64,000 nucleotides of DNA from Haliea salexigens DSM 19537 (GTDB lineage: Bacteria; Pseudomonadota; Gammaproteobacteria; Pseudomonadales; Halieaceae), in assembly GCF_000423125.1 (NCBI RefSeq), contig NZ_AUHJ01000003.1, positions 1 to 64,000 on the forward strand, given 5' to 3'. Each line of letters starts with the position of its first letter. The stretch's first letter is position 1. The position numbers were made by a program, and so were the translations under genes. Of this stretch, positions 36,716 through 45,916 are shown piece after piece. Below the pieces are notes generated by a model. That model ran no database searches, was not told where the DNA came from, and saw only the letters and a program-made list of their open reading frames with translations.

Positions 36716-37366
36716 TCAGACAGTTTCGGGTTCATTGATTTTAAATTTTGGAATCCACGCAGGCGTAGATTCCATATAATGGCGATAAACTTCGCCAAAT
36801 TCTTCCAGCGCCATCCGCTCCTCACGCTTTGCGAGTCGCACGTAAACCATTACCAGTATCGGAAACATCACCAGCGTTGGAATGGTCGGCCACTGCAACA
36901 GGAAGCCGAACATAATCAGGATAAAAGCAACATACTGCGGATGGCGACAACGAGCGTACCAGCCGGTAGTGGCCAGCGACCGGGTCTGCTGTGCCTTGTG
37001 CAGTACATTCCACGCTGAGGCAAGCAGGAAGAAACCCAAAATGATCAGGACATTGCTGGCGATATGCAGCGGATCAAAATGAGGGTTACCTTCAAAACCG
37101 AAAAGGGTATGCAAAAGATGGCCGTTCTCGTGGGACAAGAAATCAATACCTGGATATTTTTCCGCCAGCCAGCCGGAGAGGAAATAAATGGTTAAGGGAA
37201 AGCCATACATCTCGGTAAACAGTGCAATAATAAACGCCGAGAAAGCACCAAAGCTTCGCCAGTCAGTTTTGGTTTTCGGTTTGGTAAAACTGAAGGCAAA
37301 GAAAATAAATATTGCTGAATTGAGTATCACCAGCGTCCAGAGGCCGTAAGCGGATTCACCGTGCAT
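36716..37366 (-). CDS. Isoprenylcysteine carboxyl methyltransferase-like membrane protein (second copy)
   Basis: A 216-residue paralogue of the 13045 protein, with FIIALFTEMYGFPLTIYFLS, YARCRHPQYVAF and a KREERMALEEFGEVYRHY tail. The RHPQY core is the PEMT/ICMT signature. Here it lies among copper-resistance genes, not lipid genes. AGGAGATG precedes the ATG. Its substrate is unknown. The methylation idea rests on the fold only. Confidence 0.75.
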   Translation of the reverse strand: MHGESAYGLWTLVILNSAIFIFFAFSFTKPKTKTDWRSFGAFSAFIIALFTEMYGFPLTIYFLSGWLAEKYPGIDFLSHENGHLLHTLFGFEGNPHFDPLHIASNVLIILGFFLLASAWNVLHKAQQTRSLATTGWYARCRHPQYVAFILIMFGFLLQWPTIPTLVMFPILVMVYVRLAKREERMALEEFGEVYRHYMESTPAWIPKFKINEPETV

Positions 37367-37391
37367 ACTTCATCTCCTGTTATGTATTGGG

Positions 37392-37685
37392 TTAATGGTG
37401 ATGACGATGTTCGTTTTCCCGGCGACCTTCTTCCAAGCCACGTTGATAAGCATCCTGGTCGGATTCATCCTCGTGCTGGCCATGGTCACCGTGGCCGCCG
37501 TGCCCCCCATGTCCGCCGTGCATAAACAGATGCATAAACGGGCAGGCCAGGAGAATCAGGAAAGGTAAAAACTGCCAGACGTGTTGCCGGTGCTCGATCA
37601 GCAGAAAGTAGCTCGCCGCTGCAATTAAACCCAGGGCGGCCAGGCCTTTGGGGGTCAACCAGAATGATGATTTTTGGGTTGCCAT
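37392..37685 (-). CDS. DUF2933-like His-rich membrane protein
   Basis: A 97-residue protein with two hydrophobic segments (LAALGLIAAASYFLL and FLPFLILLACPFMHLFMH). A His/Gly-rich tail follows (HGGHGGHGGHGDHGQH, then EHRHHH). The pattern matches DUF2933 proteins found in copper and heavy-metal clusters. The histidines probably bind metal. The start at 37685 follows GGTGAGGTG. The frame reaches four codons further. Confidence 0.7.
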   Translation of the reverse strand: MATQKSSFWLTPKGLAALGLIAAASYFLLIEHRQHVWQFLPFLILLACPFMHLFMHGGHGGHGGHGDHGQHEDESDQDAYQRGLEEGRRENEHRHHH

Positions 37686-37693
37686 GGAACACC

Positions 37694-38032
37694 TCACCTG
37701 TGAAATTGAAAATCGTTGTCTGTTGCGCTGCGTTTATCATGTATCCAAATCAGATCGTTGACTGGCACGATGCAGACCAGCCCTTCGCTATCGGCATTAA
37801 CATGCGCCGCATCCACAATCAGCTGCGCAATTTCCCTCGCCTGCTCAGCCTCGGCATAAATCTCCATTTGAATATGCTTGATCAAGTGGTTTTCGTTAAA
37901 ACTGTCGAAGTAATAACCCCGGCCGCGAACCGGGTGTAAGGTAAAACCCGTCACCCCGTGTCGTATCAAGGCCTCTTCCACGTCTTTCAGGCGAAACTCA
38001 TCAAAAATGGCCGTGACTTTATTGATGTTCAT
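37694..38032 (-). CDS. P-II-like small regulatory protein
   Basis: A 112-residue protein with the P-II/CutA ferredoxin-like pattern: INKVTAIFDEFRLKDVEEALI at the start, VRGRGYYFDSF in the T-loop position, and HIQMEIYAEAEQAREIAQLI near the end. It lacks the tyrosine uridylylation motif of GlnB. Such proteins occur next to metal-efflux genes. A role as a metal or nucleotide sensor is inferred. GAAGGATC precedes the ATG. Confidence 0.65.
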   Translation of the reverse strand: MNINKVTAIFDEFRLKDVEEALIRHGVTGFTLHPVRGRGYYFDSFNENHLIKHIQMEIYAEAEQAREIAQLIVDAAHVNADSEGLVCIVPVNDLIWIHDKRSATDNDFQFHR

Positions 38033-38045
38033 CAGATCCTTCTAC

Positions 38046-38399
38046 TTATTTCACCGTGATCAGTCCACGGTACATCTGCATCTGGCAATGAAACGCGTAT
38101 TCACCTGCTGCCAACGCGGGTAACTGAATGGTTTTCAATTTGTTCAGTGGCAGGGTATCGCTGATTTGCAGGTCAGGGATCAGTAAAGTCTCAGAACAGG
38201 GTGATTGATCTTTGCGGATAAATTTGATTTCGACAGGTTCTCCGGTCGACACTTTAATCCGAGAAGGGGAATAGGTGCCATTTTCAACAGTAATCACCAG
38301 ATCGTTTTCCCCCAGCTCAGCTTCTTTCGGCTTGTAAAGCCAGAACCACCACACAATCAGAGCGATTAACGCAAATCCGGCTATATTGATCAGTAACAT
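38046..38399 (-). CDS. Membrane-anchored cupredoxin
   Basis: A 117-residue protein with an N-terminal helix (INIAGFALIALIVWWFWLY) and a periplasmic cupredoxin domain. Candidate copper ligands are C68 in SPCSE and H104, C105, M107 and M109 in FHCQMQM. That recalls a type 1 or CupA/CopI-like site. It sits downstream of copA in the same run and likely binds Cu(I)/Cu(II) outside the membrane. AGGAGA precedes the ATG. Confidence 0.8.
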   Translation of the reverse strand: MLLINIAGFALIALIVWWFWLYKPKEAELGENDLVITVENGTYSPSRIKVSTGEPVEIKFIRKDQSPCSETLLIPDLQISDTLPLNKLKTIQLPALAAGEYAFHCQMQMYRGLITVK

Positions 38400-38423
38400 G
38401 TGGTATTTCTCCTGGTGTTGGGC

Positions 38424-40769
38424 TTAGTGTTCCTGCGCTTTAAACAAACGCAATCGATTGGCGTTGGTCACGACAGTGAGTGATGAAAACGCCATCGCGG
38501 CCCCGGCAATCACCGGGTTCAACAACAAGCCCAAGAATGGGTACAGCACGCCAGCCGCAAAAGGCACGCCGGCCACGTTGTAAATAAAGGCGCCGAATAA
38601 ATTCTGTTTGATATTGCGCAAGGTCGCTTTACTCACTGCAATGGCATCGGCCAAACCATGTAACGAACCCCGCATCAGGGTGATGTCGGCACTTTCAATG
38701 GCCACATCGGTACCTGTGCCAATAGCGAAGCCGACATTGGCGATGGCCAGGGCTGGCGCGTCGTTGATGCCGTCACCGGTCATGCCCACCACTTCACCTT
38801 CCATCTGCAGTTCCTGCACTTTTTTGGATTTTTCTTCCGGCAGCACTTCGGCGAAAAATTCCTTGATACCGGCTTTTTCCGCTACCGCCTTGGCTGTGGC
38901 GCGGTTATCGCCGGTGAGCATCACCACCCGGATGCCGTTATGTTGCAGGCGCTTGATGGCAGCAATGGAGTCTTCCTTAATTGGATCGGCTACTGCGATA
39001 ATCGCTGCGAGCTTATTATCAACGGCGAAATACATCGGCGTTTTAGCCTCGGCGGCCAGCATCTGGGCCTTTTCAACAAAATCACCCAGTTCGATAGTGC
39101 GCTCGCGCATGAGCTTTTCATTGCCGAACAACAGTGTTTTTCCGTCCACCTCCGCCTGCACACCGTGGCCGGCAATGGCGTTAAAATTTGAGACCTTGCC
39201 CATTTCGATCCCTCTTTCCTGAGCACTTTCAACAATAGCCATGGCCAACGGATGCTCGGAGCCGGATTCAAGCGTTGCTGCCAATCGCAACACCGCCTGC
39301 TCGTCATGTTCACCTGCCACCAACACATCGGTAACCTTCGGCGCGCCCAGGGTGATGGTGCCGGTTTTATCCAGAATCATCGCCGATATCTTCGACGCGG
39401 TTTGCAAGGCCTCGCCGTTACGAATCAGCACGCCCGCCTCCGCGGCCTTGCCCACGCCCACCATCACTGACATCGGTGTTGCCAGGCCTAGCGCACAGGG
39501 ACAGGCGATAATCAATACAGTGGTCGCCGATACAATCGCAAAAGCTACCGCTGGTTCCGGCCCAAAATTCAACCAGGTCAGGGCGCTCGCTACGGCGATA
39601 ATCATGACCACCGGAACAAAATAGGCTGAGATGACATCAGCCAAACGACCAATGGGCGGCTTAGAGTTTTGTGCGCGCTTGACCATATTGATGATTTGCG
39701 CCAGCGCCGTGTCTTTACCAACGCGGGTAGCTTTAAACAGAATTGAGCCTGACTTATTGATGGTGCCCGCCGCCACGGTATCCCCAGTAGCTTTTTCTAC
39801 CGGCATCGGCTCGCCGGTGAGCATGGATTCGTCAATAGCGGTATGCCCTTCGATTACCTCGCCATCGACGGGAATTTTTTCACCTGGCCGCACACGGACC
39901 ACATCGTTCAGTAGAACCTGTTCGATAGCAATATCCAGTTCTTTGTCATCGCGAATGACCCGTGCTGTTTTTGCCTGTAAACCAATCAGGCGCTTAATGG
40001 CCTCCGAGGTACGACCGCGGGCTTTCAGTTCCAGTGCAAGGCCAAGATCAATCAAGCCGATAATGATCGCCGTAGCCTCGAAGTAGACATGGCGCGCCTG
40101 ATCGGGAACGGCGTCTGGGAAAAACACCACCACCATGGAATACAACCACGCCGTGCCAGTACCCAAAGCAATCAGCGTATCCATATTGGCAGAATGATTG
40201 AGAAAGGACTTCCAGGCGCCGACAAAAAAGTGCTTGCCGGAAAAATAGAGAACACCAAAAGTCAGAATACCCACGACCAACCAGGCGATGCGTTCTGTGG
40301 TGGTGTTGACGTTGACTTCACCAGTGATCAGCGCATAGGCCATCAAAGGGCCACCCAGTGAGAGAGCAATCCAGGTTTCTTTCATCAAGCGCTTGTAATA
40401 AGCCTGATCCGCCTTCTCTTTTTCGGCCAATGCATCATCTTCATTCTCAGCAGCCGCAAGCTTGGCGTTATAGCCCGCCTTCTCCACCGCCTTAAGCAAG
40501 TCAGACGCGGCTGCATTGCCAATCACGCTGACGGTGCGCTGAGCGAAATTCATTTCCGCGTTCTCCACACCCGGTACCGCCTTCAGAGCTGATTCGATTT
40601 TTCCCACACAGCTGGCACAACCAGCACCCTCGATAATCAGTTCCTGGTGCGCCGCGCTATCAACATGAACATGGGGATCAGAACCGTGTTCATGATTATG
40701 ATGCTGTGCGTTGTTATCGGTATCTTTATGACAACCCGGTTTGCCGGATTCCGTGTTCACTGAACTCAT
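38424..40769 (-). CDS. copA: Copper-exporting P-type ATPase
   Basis: A 781-residue P1B ATPase. A His-rich start (residues 18-41) precedes one HMA domain with CASC (C51, C54). The membrane metal site is CPC in [12 protein letters not shown]. The phosphorylation motif is [16 protein letters not shown] closes the P domain. It exports Cu(I) or Ag(I) from the cytosol. A small HMA protein and a MerR regulator lie just upstream. The His-rich N terminus may raise metal affinity. Confidence 0.94.
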   Translation of the reverse strand: MSSVNTESGKPGCHKDTDNNAQHHNHEHGSDPHVHVDSAAHQELIIEGAGCASCVGKIESALKAVPGVENAEMNFAQRTVSVIGNAAASDLLKAVEKAGYNAKLAAAENEDDALAEKEKADQAYYKRLMKETWIALSLGGPLMAYALITGEVNVNTTTERIAWLVVGILTFGVLYFSGKHFFVGAWKSFLNHSANMDTLIALGTGTAWLYSMVVVFFPDAVPDQARHVYFEATAIIIGLIDLGLALELKARGRTSEAIKRLIGLQAKTARVIRDDKELDIAIEQVLLNDVVRVRPGEKIPVDGEVIEGHTAIDESMLTGEPMPVEKATGDTVAAGTINKSGSILFKATRVGKDTALAQIINMVKRAQNSKPPIGRLADVISAYFVPVVMIIAVASALTWLNFGPEPAVAFAIVSATTVLIIACPCALGLATPMSVMVGVGKAAEAGVLIRNGEALQTASKISAMILDKTGTITLGAPKVTDVLVAGEHDEQAVLRLAATLESGSEHPLAMAIVESAQERGIEMGKVSNFNAIAGHGVQAEVDGKTLLFGNEKLMRERTIELGDFVEKAQMLAAEAKTPMYFAVDNKLAAIIAVADPIKEDSIAAIKRLQHNGIRVVMLTGDNRATAKAVAEKAGIKEFFAEVLPEEKSKKVQELQMEGEVVGMTGDGINDAPALAIANVGFAIGTGTDVAIESADITLMRGSLHGLADAIAVSKATLRNIKQNLFGAFIYNVAGVPFAAGVLYPFLGLLLNPVIAGAAMAFSSLTVVTNANRLRLFKAQEH

Positions 40770-40784
40770 GGGATCACTCCTGAA

Positions 40785-41102
40785 TTATTTGATGACCGCC
40801 GCAGGAAAACCCGCTCGATTCAACGCCTCTATCAGAGCGTTAGATTCGACCATGCCAACGACCGAAGCGACACCCGTCGCCAGATCCATACACGCATCGC
40901 TTACACCGGAAACAGAGCGTAGCGTTTGCTCAATGCTTCTTACACAACCACCGCACGTGGCGCCTTGCACCTGTAACCGCTGCAGCGGGATATCGCTATC
41001 TGAGCCAACACTGCTCCGAGTGTTAGCTGCAGTGGATGACTTGCTGGCGCAACAGCAGCCGCCCCGGTGATGAGTAGGGCTCTCGAATTTCTGTGTATTC
41101 AT
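40785..41102 (-). CDS. Small HMA-domain copper chaperone
   Basis: A 105-residue protein with a Cys-rich start (RGGCCCASKS) and an HMA domain carrying GATCGGCVRSIEQTL (C50, C53). It resembles CopZ-type metallochaperones that hand copper to CopA. The extra CCC patch at 16-18 may add a metal site. It lies 16 bases upstream of copA and 21 bases after the regulator gene. Confidence 0.82.
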   Translation of the reverse strand: MNTQKFESPTHHRGGCCCASKSSTAANTRSSVGSDSDIPLQRLQVQGATCGGCVRSIEQTLRSVSGVSDACMDLATGVASVVGMVESNALIEALNRAGFPAAVIK

Positions 41103-41122
41103 GGCAAATCCTCTATGTTGAT

Positions 41123-41527
41123 TTACTGGGCAAACTCTTCAATCAGGTGACAGATCATATGGCCAGTCGGCACCTTATCTGGCTTTTGGCTCCACTCAAC
41201 CACGGCCTGCTGCATGCGTTCCCGCAGTTGCAGAGTCTCCGCGAACCGTTGTTCAGTTTCATTCAGGCGTTGGTCAATCAAGCGGCGTACCGTCGGGCAA
41301 GGCGATTTCTTCTTATCCGCGTGGTTCAAAATTTCCTGAATATCCTCAACGGAAAAGCCCAGTTGCCGTGCACTCAGCACGAATCGCAAGCGGTTGTAAT
41401 CATTTTCGCTGTATTCCCGATATCCATTGGTTTTGTTCTTCCCCGGTTTCAGAATCTTGATCCGGGTATAAAACCGCACGGTATCGGCCGTAACCCCTAA
41501 ACGCCTGGCCATTTCGATCACTTTCAC
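41123..41527 (-). CDS. MerR-family metal-responsive regulator
   Basis: A 134-residue activator: winged helix with MARRLGVTADTVRFYTR, a dimer helix, and a metal loop. C77 (KKKSPCPTV) sits where divalent-metal sensors such as ZntR and MerR keep a cysteine and CueR has serine; C126 lies near the C terminus (MICHLIEEF). It may therefore sense a divalent metal, or the assignment may fail. The start is GTG at 41527 with GAGGAGA upstream. It heads the copper-gene run and probably controls the promoter just upstream. Confidence 0.88.
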   Translation of the reverse strand: MKVIEMARRLGVTADTVRFYTRIKILKPGKNKTNGYREYSENDYNRLRFVLSARQLGFSVEDIQEILNHADKKKSPCPTVRRLIDQRLNETEQRFAETLQLRERMQQAVVEWSQKPDKVPTGHMICHLIEEFAQ

Positions 41528-41663
41528 ACAGCTCTCCTCGCAGCTCAGTCTGACTATCGCGGGATTCAGATTAACCCCGAAGATCTGTTCCTTGCCTCGA
41601 TATGAGTTAATCATCAGTTTTAAACCCGAGAGTAAATCCGAAGAATTTATCCGGCTTTTTGTC

Positions 41664-41694
41664 ACCTTACACCTGTGTCCAAGACACAGGTCAA
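41664..41694 (-). promoter_or_regulatory. MerR-type promoter/operator
   Basis: On the minus strand, TTGACC and TAAGGT are separated by exactly 19 bases, the stretched spacing of MerR-controlled promoters. Within the spacer a palindrome of 9-base arms (ACCTGTGTC, GACACAGGT) with a 3-base centre spans 41671-41691. It points toward the regulator gene, about 135 bases ahead of its GTG. It is a strong candidate for the autoregulated promoter of merR, the HMA gene and copA. Confidence 0.85.
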
Positions 41695-42090
41695 GCAATT
41701 TTCATTCACAGGTATCCGGTTTCTCGTATTCACTATTACACGCTCCTCGATCTTTAGCCTGTACGCCATCAACCGTTAATATTGGCAAGATATCCTGTCA
41801 CTGCGTTTCTGCATTGAATCGGCCCGCACACAACTCCCAAGGTGCACCTGGACTTATCCATTGTCATAGTAGAGCGGTGTTTCTGACCTTAAGATGACCC
41901 ATGTATTACATTGCTGTAATGTATGTGTAATCCTGTTTACCCTGGCTAGTCGGAAAATGGGTTGCTCCCAGCACAAAGCGGGAGAACCGCCAGCAGGGAT
42001 TTCAAAGGTTCAGGAACCAGGATCCGCAAAGGCGGAACCATTCAAGAAACAGGTATCGCGGTTGTTATACCAGCGGGATTACCGGCCTGA
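41695..42090. other. Intergenic region without a convincing gene
   Basis: No protein with support is seen. An interrupted palindrome, ATTACA-ttgc-TGTAAT (41905-41920), could be an operator. GGCCTGATCAGGCC (42084-42097) overlaps the CopL-like stop. A plus-strand frame here (41894-42181) has low-complexity sequence and overlaps the opposite gene, so it was not accepted. Confidence 0.5.
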
Positions 42091-42588
42091 TCAGGCCGTT
42101 TTGGGAGGATGGAAAATGCGTGAGGGGAGCCGCGCCAACAGTGGTTCCGGGGCGGTATTGAACACATCGCAGGCGGCATGATTCAAAGTATTTTTATAAA
42201 ATGAACCGACAGCCCCAACTGTTCCCGAGGCTGAACAGGTTGGCGCACAGTGACTGGCCGATAGACAGCCTGAGTCGCAATGACCGGTTAAGCACTTACC
42301 GCAGGGTTTGGGCGAATTGCTGCCGACACCCTGGTGACAGGGCATTGTCGAAGCAGTGAGGCTATACCCGGCCGCCTGTTCACCGTGGTCATTCGGGTTG
42401 AGAGAATCGGAAGTGGGCGCTGGGACTGGGAGCGTATGGTCCAGATCCGATATCGAGACGATCGAGCCATGGTTGAGCGCGTTTGCCGACACTGGAAGGT
42501 GAACCTGCATATCCTTGGGCAATGCAGCCATCAGTGGTTGCGCAAGCAACCCCCAAATGACCAACACAATACCCAGATAATGAACCAT
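42091..42588 (-). CDS. CopL-like secreted Cys/His-rich protein, copy 1
   Basis: A 165-residue protein with a signal peptide (VIWGLLAQPLMAALP). The mature part is rich in Cys and His: MPCHQGV, CGKCLTGHC, LSASHCAPTC. It ends IFHPPKTA, recalling the RPP end of CopL-type copper regulatory proteins. It probably binds copper in the periplasm. A possible FNR/ANR box lies about 62 bases upstream. A second, similar protein lies at 49484. Confidence 0.65.
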   Translation of the reverse strand: MVHYLGIVLVIWGLLAQPLMAALPKDMQVHLPVSANALNHGSIVSISDLDHTLPVPAPTSDSLNPNDHGEQAAGYSLTASTMPCHQGVGSNSPKPCGKCLTGHCDSGCLSASHCAPTCSASGTVGAVGSFYKNTLNHAACDVFNTAPEPLLARLPSRIFHPPKTA

Positions 42589-42642
42589 CTCGGCCCCTCT
42601 TTATTGACCGTTTTAATCTAGCAGATCCGATATTGCTAGTTC

Positions 42643-42656
42643 TTGACCTGAATCAA
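42643..42656 (-). promoter_or_regulatory. FNR/ANR-type box upstream of CopL-like copy 1
   Basis: TTGACCTGAATCAA matches TTGAY-N4-ATCAA. Its centre (42649.5) lies 41.5 bases upstream of a start site predicted from the minus-strand -10 hexamer TAGATT (42615-42620). That is the position of a class II FNR promoter. Expression under low oxygen is implied, not shown. Confidence 0.55.
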
Positions 42657-42665
42657 TTGTTTGAC

Positions 42666-42686
42666 ACCGATGAGTATCTCATCGGT
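42666..42686. repeat. Perfect 9-base inverted repeat between cusA and CopL-like gene
   Basis: ACCGATGAG and CTCATCGGT flank a 3-base loop (TAT). It lies beyond the cusA stop and could act as its terminator, though no T run follows. A TTGACA precedes it on the plus strand, but no good -10 is found at 19 bases. Confidence 0.5.
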
Positions 42687-42787
42687 TCCAAAACCAGAAC
42701 CAGAACCAACGGAGAGGCCAAGAATATAGGGTTAGAATTCAGAACGGCGCACCCGAACTTTATAACCGGGTACGCTACGCTCATCGC

Positions 42788-45700
42788 TTATGCTTCACCA
42801 ATGCACTTGCTCTGCTTCCAAAGCAGATAAACCGCCGGCAATACCAACAATGTCAATACCAAAGCACTGAGCATGCCCCCCACCATAGGTGCAGCAATTC
42901 TGCTGACCACTTCCGCCCCTGTACCGGTACTGAACATGATCGGCAGTAAGCCGACAATAGTAGAGACTGTCGTCATCATCACCGGTCTAACACGTAAGCC
43001 TGCACCGTGAAGAACAGCTTCCCGTAATCCTTTCATACTCGGTGTGATGCCCCGCTCCTCACACTGAAGCAAGAAAAGCGTATGTGCCTGGTTGAGATAG
43101 ACCAGCATAATGACGCCAATTTCTACCGCCACGCCCGCCAACGCGATAAAACCCACACCCACAGCAACGGAAAAGTTGTAACCAAGCAAATACATCAACC
43201 AGATGGACCCAATCATTGCCAGTGGTAAGGTGCCCATAATGATGGCGACCTCGGCAACACTGCGGAAATTTAAATAGAGCAGCACGATGATAATTGCCAG
43301 AGTCAGAGGCACCACGTAGGAGAGCTTCTCTTTGGCCCGCAACATGTATTCATACTGTCCCGACCAATTCAGGGAGTAGCTTGTTGGTAGTTCGACCTGA
43401 TCGGCCACCACTTTCATAGCGTCTTCCACATAACTGCCGACATCCACTCCGTCGATATCGACAAAGGTCCAACCATTAAGACGGGCGTTTTCACTCTTGA
43501 TGGCAGGCGGCCCGTCTTCAACATAAACACGAGCAACATCCCCCAATGCAATGCGCTGACCACTGGTCGTGACAATAGGCAGCAGAGCTAACTGCTCGGG
43601 AGAGTTGCGATAATCTTGTGGGTAACGCAGGTTGACGGGGTAACGTTCCAGCCCTTCGATAGTCTGCGCTACGTTCATACCGCCTATAGCGGTGGCAACC
43701 ACTTGCTGCACATCGGCGATATTGAGGCCATAGCGTGCGGCTTTTTCTCGCTGAATATCCACCTTGATATAACGGCCACCCGCTACTCGCTCGGAATATA
43801 CTGAGGCTGTGCCAGGTACATCTTTGAGCACCTGCTCCAAACGCTTGCCGATTTTTTCGATCTCCTTGAGGTCGGGGCCAGCCACCTTAATACCCACCGG
43901 GGTTTTTATACCGGTAGCCAGCATGTCGATGCGGGTTTTGATGGGCATCACCCAGGCATTGGTCAAGCCGGGAAACTTCACCAGCGCATCAAGCTCCTTC
44001 TTGAGTTTGTCGGTGGTCATGCCATCGCGCCACGCCTCTCTGGGTTTCAACTGAATAAAGGTTTCAATCATGGTTAGCGGCGCCGGATCTGTAGCAGTTT
44101 CAGCCCGTCCAATTTTGCCAAATACGGTTTCTACTTCCGGAACTGTGGCAATCAGCTTGTCAGTCTGTTGCAGGATTTCCCGCGCCTTGCCGATGGACAG
44201 GCCCGGATAGGTAGTGGGCATGTACATCAGGTCGCCTTCATCCAGATCGGGTATGAATTCGCTGCCAATCTTGTTAAGCGGCCAGATCCCAACAAGAAAC
44301 ACAACGCCAGCCATGGCGAGTGTGATTTTTGGAAAGCGCAAAACACCCTTGAGCAGCGGCATATAGCCTGCAATCAGCAACCTGTTGATGGGGTTTTTTC
44401 TCTCGGCGACCACCTTGCCCCTGATAAAATACCCCATCAACACCGGCACCACTGTCACTGCCAACGCGGCGCTGGCGGCCATGGCATAGGTTTTAGTGAA
44501 GGCTAGGGGACTAAACATTCGGCCTTCCTGAGCCTCCAGGGTAAATACCGGCACAAAGCTGACGGTGATAATCAGCAGACTGAAAAACAATGCCGGGCCG
44601 ACTTCGCTGGCAGACTCTGCCACCACTTTCCAACGGTTCTCTGGCGTCAACGGCGTACGTTCCATATGCTTATGCATATTTTCAATCATCACAATCGCAC
44701 CATCTATCATGGCACCGATGGCAATCGCGATTCCTCCAAGGGACATAATGTTTGCATTAATGCCTTGCCAGTACATCACAATAAAGGCCGTCAGGATTCC
44801 CAGCGGCAGGCTAACGACTGCCACCAGTGATGACCTGACATGAAATAAGAAAATGACACAGATCAACGCGACGATAGCAAGCTCTTCAACCAGACTTTTC
44901 CATAAACTGTCAATGGCGCTAGAGATCAATCGAGATCGGTCGTAAACCGTGACAATTTCTACGCCTTCCGGCAAACCCACCTTGAGTTTTTCCAACTTTG
45001 CTTTGACGCCATCAATGGTTTTCTGGGCATTCTCGCCAAAGCGCATGACGACAATCCCACCTACCACTTCTCCCTCACCATTAAGTTCAGCAATACCACG
45101 GCGCATTTGCGGACCCAGTTCAATATCGGCCACATCCTTTAATAACAGCGGTGTGCCATTCATATCCAAACCCAGAGGAATGGTTCTCAGATCGTCAATA
45201 CCCTGGATATAGCCACTGGCACGCACCATATATTCCGCTTCACTCATCTCCACAACAGAAGCACCAACTTCCTGATTACCACGTTGGATGGCCATCTGGA
45301 TATGAGAGAGAGGAATATTAAAAGCACGAAGCTTGTCCGGATTTACTTTGACCTGATACTGTTTGACCATACCGCCAAGCGCAGAGACTTCTGACACCCC
45401 CGGCACCGTTTGCAGTTCGTATTTCAAAAACCAATCCTGCAGGCTGCGCAACTGACTGATGTCGTGCTGACCAGTTCTATCTACCAACGCGTAGAGATAA
45501 ACCCATCCCACGCCAGTCGCATCCGGTCCCAATTGTGGTCTGGCACTGGGTGGCAGCGTCGGCGCCACCTGCGACAGGTATTCCAATACCCGCGAGCGGG
45601 CCCAGTAAGCATCGGTATCTTCATCAAAAATGACATAGACATAGGAGTCGCCAAAAAACGAGTAGCCGCGTACGGTGACCGCACCCGGTACTGACAACAT

Positions 45701-45916
45701 GGCAGTAGTCAGCGGATAGGTGACCTGATCTTCCACCACCTGCGGCGCCTGCCCCGGATAACTGGTTTTGATAATCACCTGCACGTCCGACAAATCGGGA
45801 ATAGCATCTACCGGTGTATTTTTAAGGGACCAGCCACCAATTCCCACCAACATCAAGGTGGCCAACAGAACAAAAAAACGGTTATGAACGGACCAGCGAA
45901 TAATTGCTTCGATCAT
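42788..45916 (-). CDS. cusA: Copper/silver RND efflux pump CusA
   Basis: An inner-membrane heavy-metal RND pump of 1042 residues. TM4 carries AIGAMIDGAIVMIENMHKHMER, the HME proton-relay signature. Methionines at the places known for CusA copper transfer are in PLTMIETFIQL and IDMLATGIKTP; GGMNVAQ supplies another near the third. It expels Cu(I)/Ag(I) across the envelope together with CusB and CusC. It overlaps cusB by 4 bases (ATGA). It is the last gene of its run. Confidence 0.94.
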   Translation of the reverse strand: MIEAIIRWSVHNRFFVLLATLMLVGIGGWSLKNTPVDAIPDLSDVQVIIKTSYPGQAPQVVEDQVTYPLTTAMLSVPGAVTVRGYSFFGDSYVYVIFDEDTDAYWARSRVLEYLSQVAPTLPPSARPQLGPDATGVGWVYLYALVDRTGQHDISQLRSLQDWFLKYELQTVPGVSEVSALGGMVKQYQVKVNPDKLRAFNIPLSHIQMAIQRGNQEVGASVVEMSEAEYMVRASGYIQGIDDLRTIPLGLDMNGTPLLLKDVADIELGPQMRRGIAELNGEGEVVGGIVVMRFGENAQKTIDGVKAKLEKLKVGLPEGVEIVTVYDRSRLISSAIDSLWKSLVEELAIVALICVIFLFHVRSSLVAVVSLPLGILTAFIVMYWQGINANIMSLGGIAIAIGAMIDGAIVMIENMHKHMERTPLTPENRWKVVAESASEVGPALFFSLLIITVSFVPVFTLEAQEGRMFSPLAFTKTYAMAASAALAVTVVPVLMGYFIRGKVVAERKNPINRLLIAGYMPLLKGVLRFPKITLAMAGVVFLVGIWPLNKIGSEFIPDLDEGDLMYMPTTYPGLSIGKAREILQQTDKLIATVPEVETVFGKIGRAETATDPAPLTMIETFIQLKPREAWRDGMTTDKLKKELDALVKFPGLTNAWVMPIKTRIDMLATGIKTPVGIKVAGPDLKEIEKIGKRLEQVLKDVPGTASVYSERVAGGRYIKVDIQREKAARYGLNIADVQQVVATAIGGMNVAQTIEGLERYPVNLRYPQDYRNSPEQLALLPIVTTSGQRIALGDVARVYVEDGPPAIKSENARLNGWTFVDIDGVDVGSYVEDAMKVVADQVELPTSYSLNWSGQYEYMLRAKEKLSYVVPLTLAIIIVLLYLNFRSVAEVAIIMGTLPLAMIGSIWLMYLLGYNFSVAVGVGFIALAGVAVEIGVIMLVYLNQAHTLFLLQCEERGITPSMKGLREAVLHGAGLRVRPVMMTTVSTIVGLLPIMFSTGTGAEVVSRIAAPMVGGMLSALVLTLLVLPAVYLLWKQSKCIGEA

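Noticed and set aside
37694-38032. True GlnB/GlnK nitrogen regulator
   Set aside because: No uridylylation tyrosine motif and no nitrogen genes nearby; called P-II-like only.
41894-42181. Plus-strand frame between merR and the CopL-like gene
   Set aside because: No family likeness; it overlaps the opposite gene, and no ribosome site is seen.
42666-42686. Second MerR-type promoter on the plus strand (TTGACA, 19 bases)
   Set aside because: The -10 position reads TTCCAA and no plus-strand gene follows.
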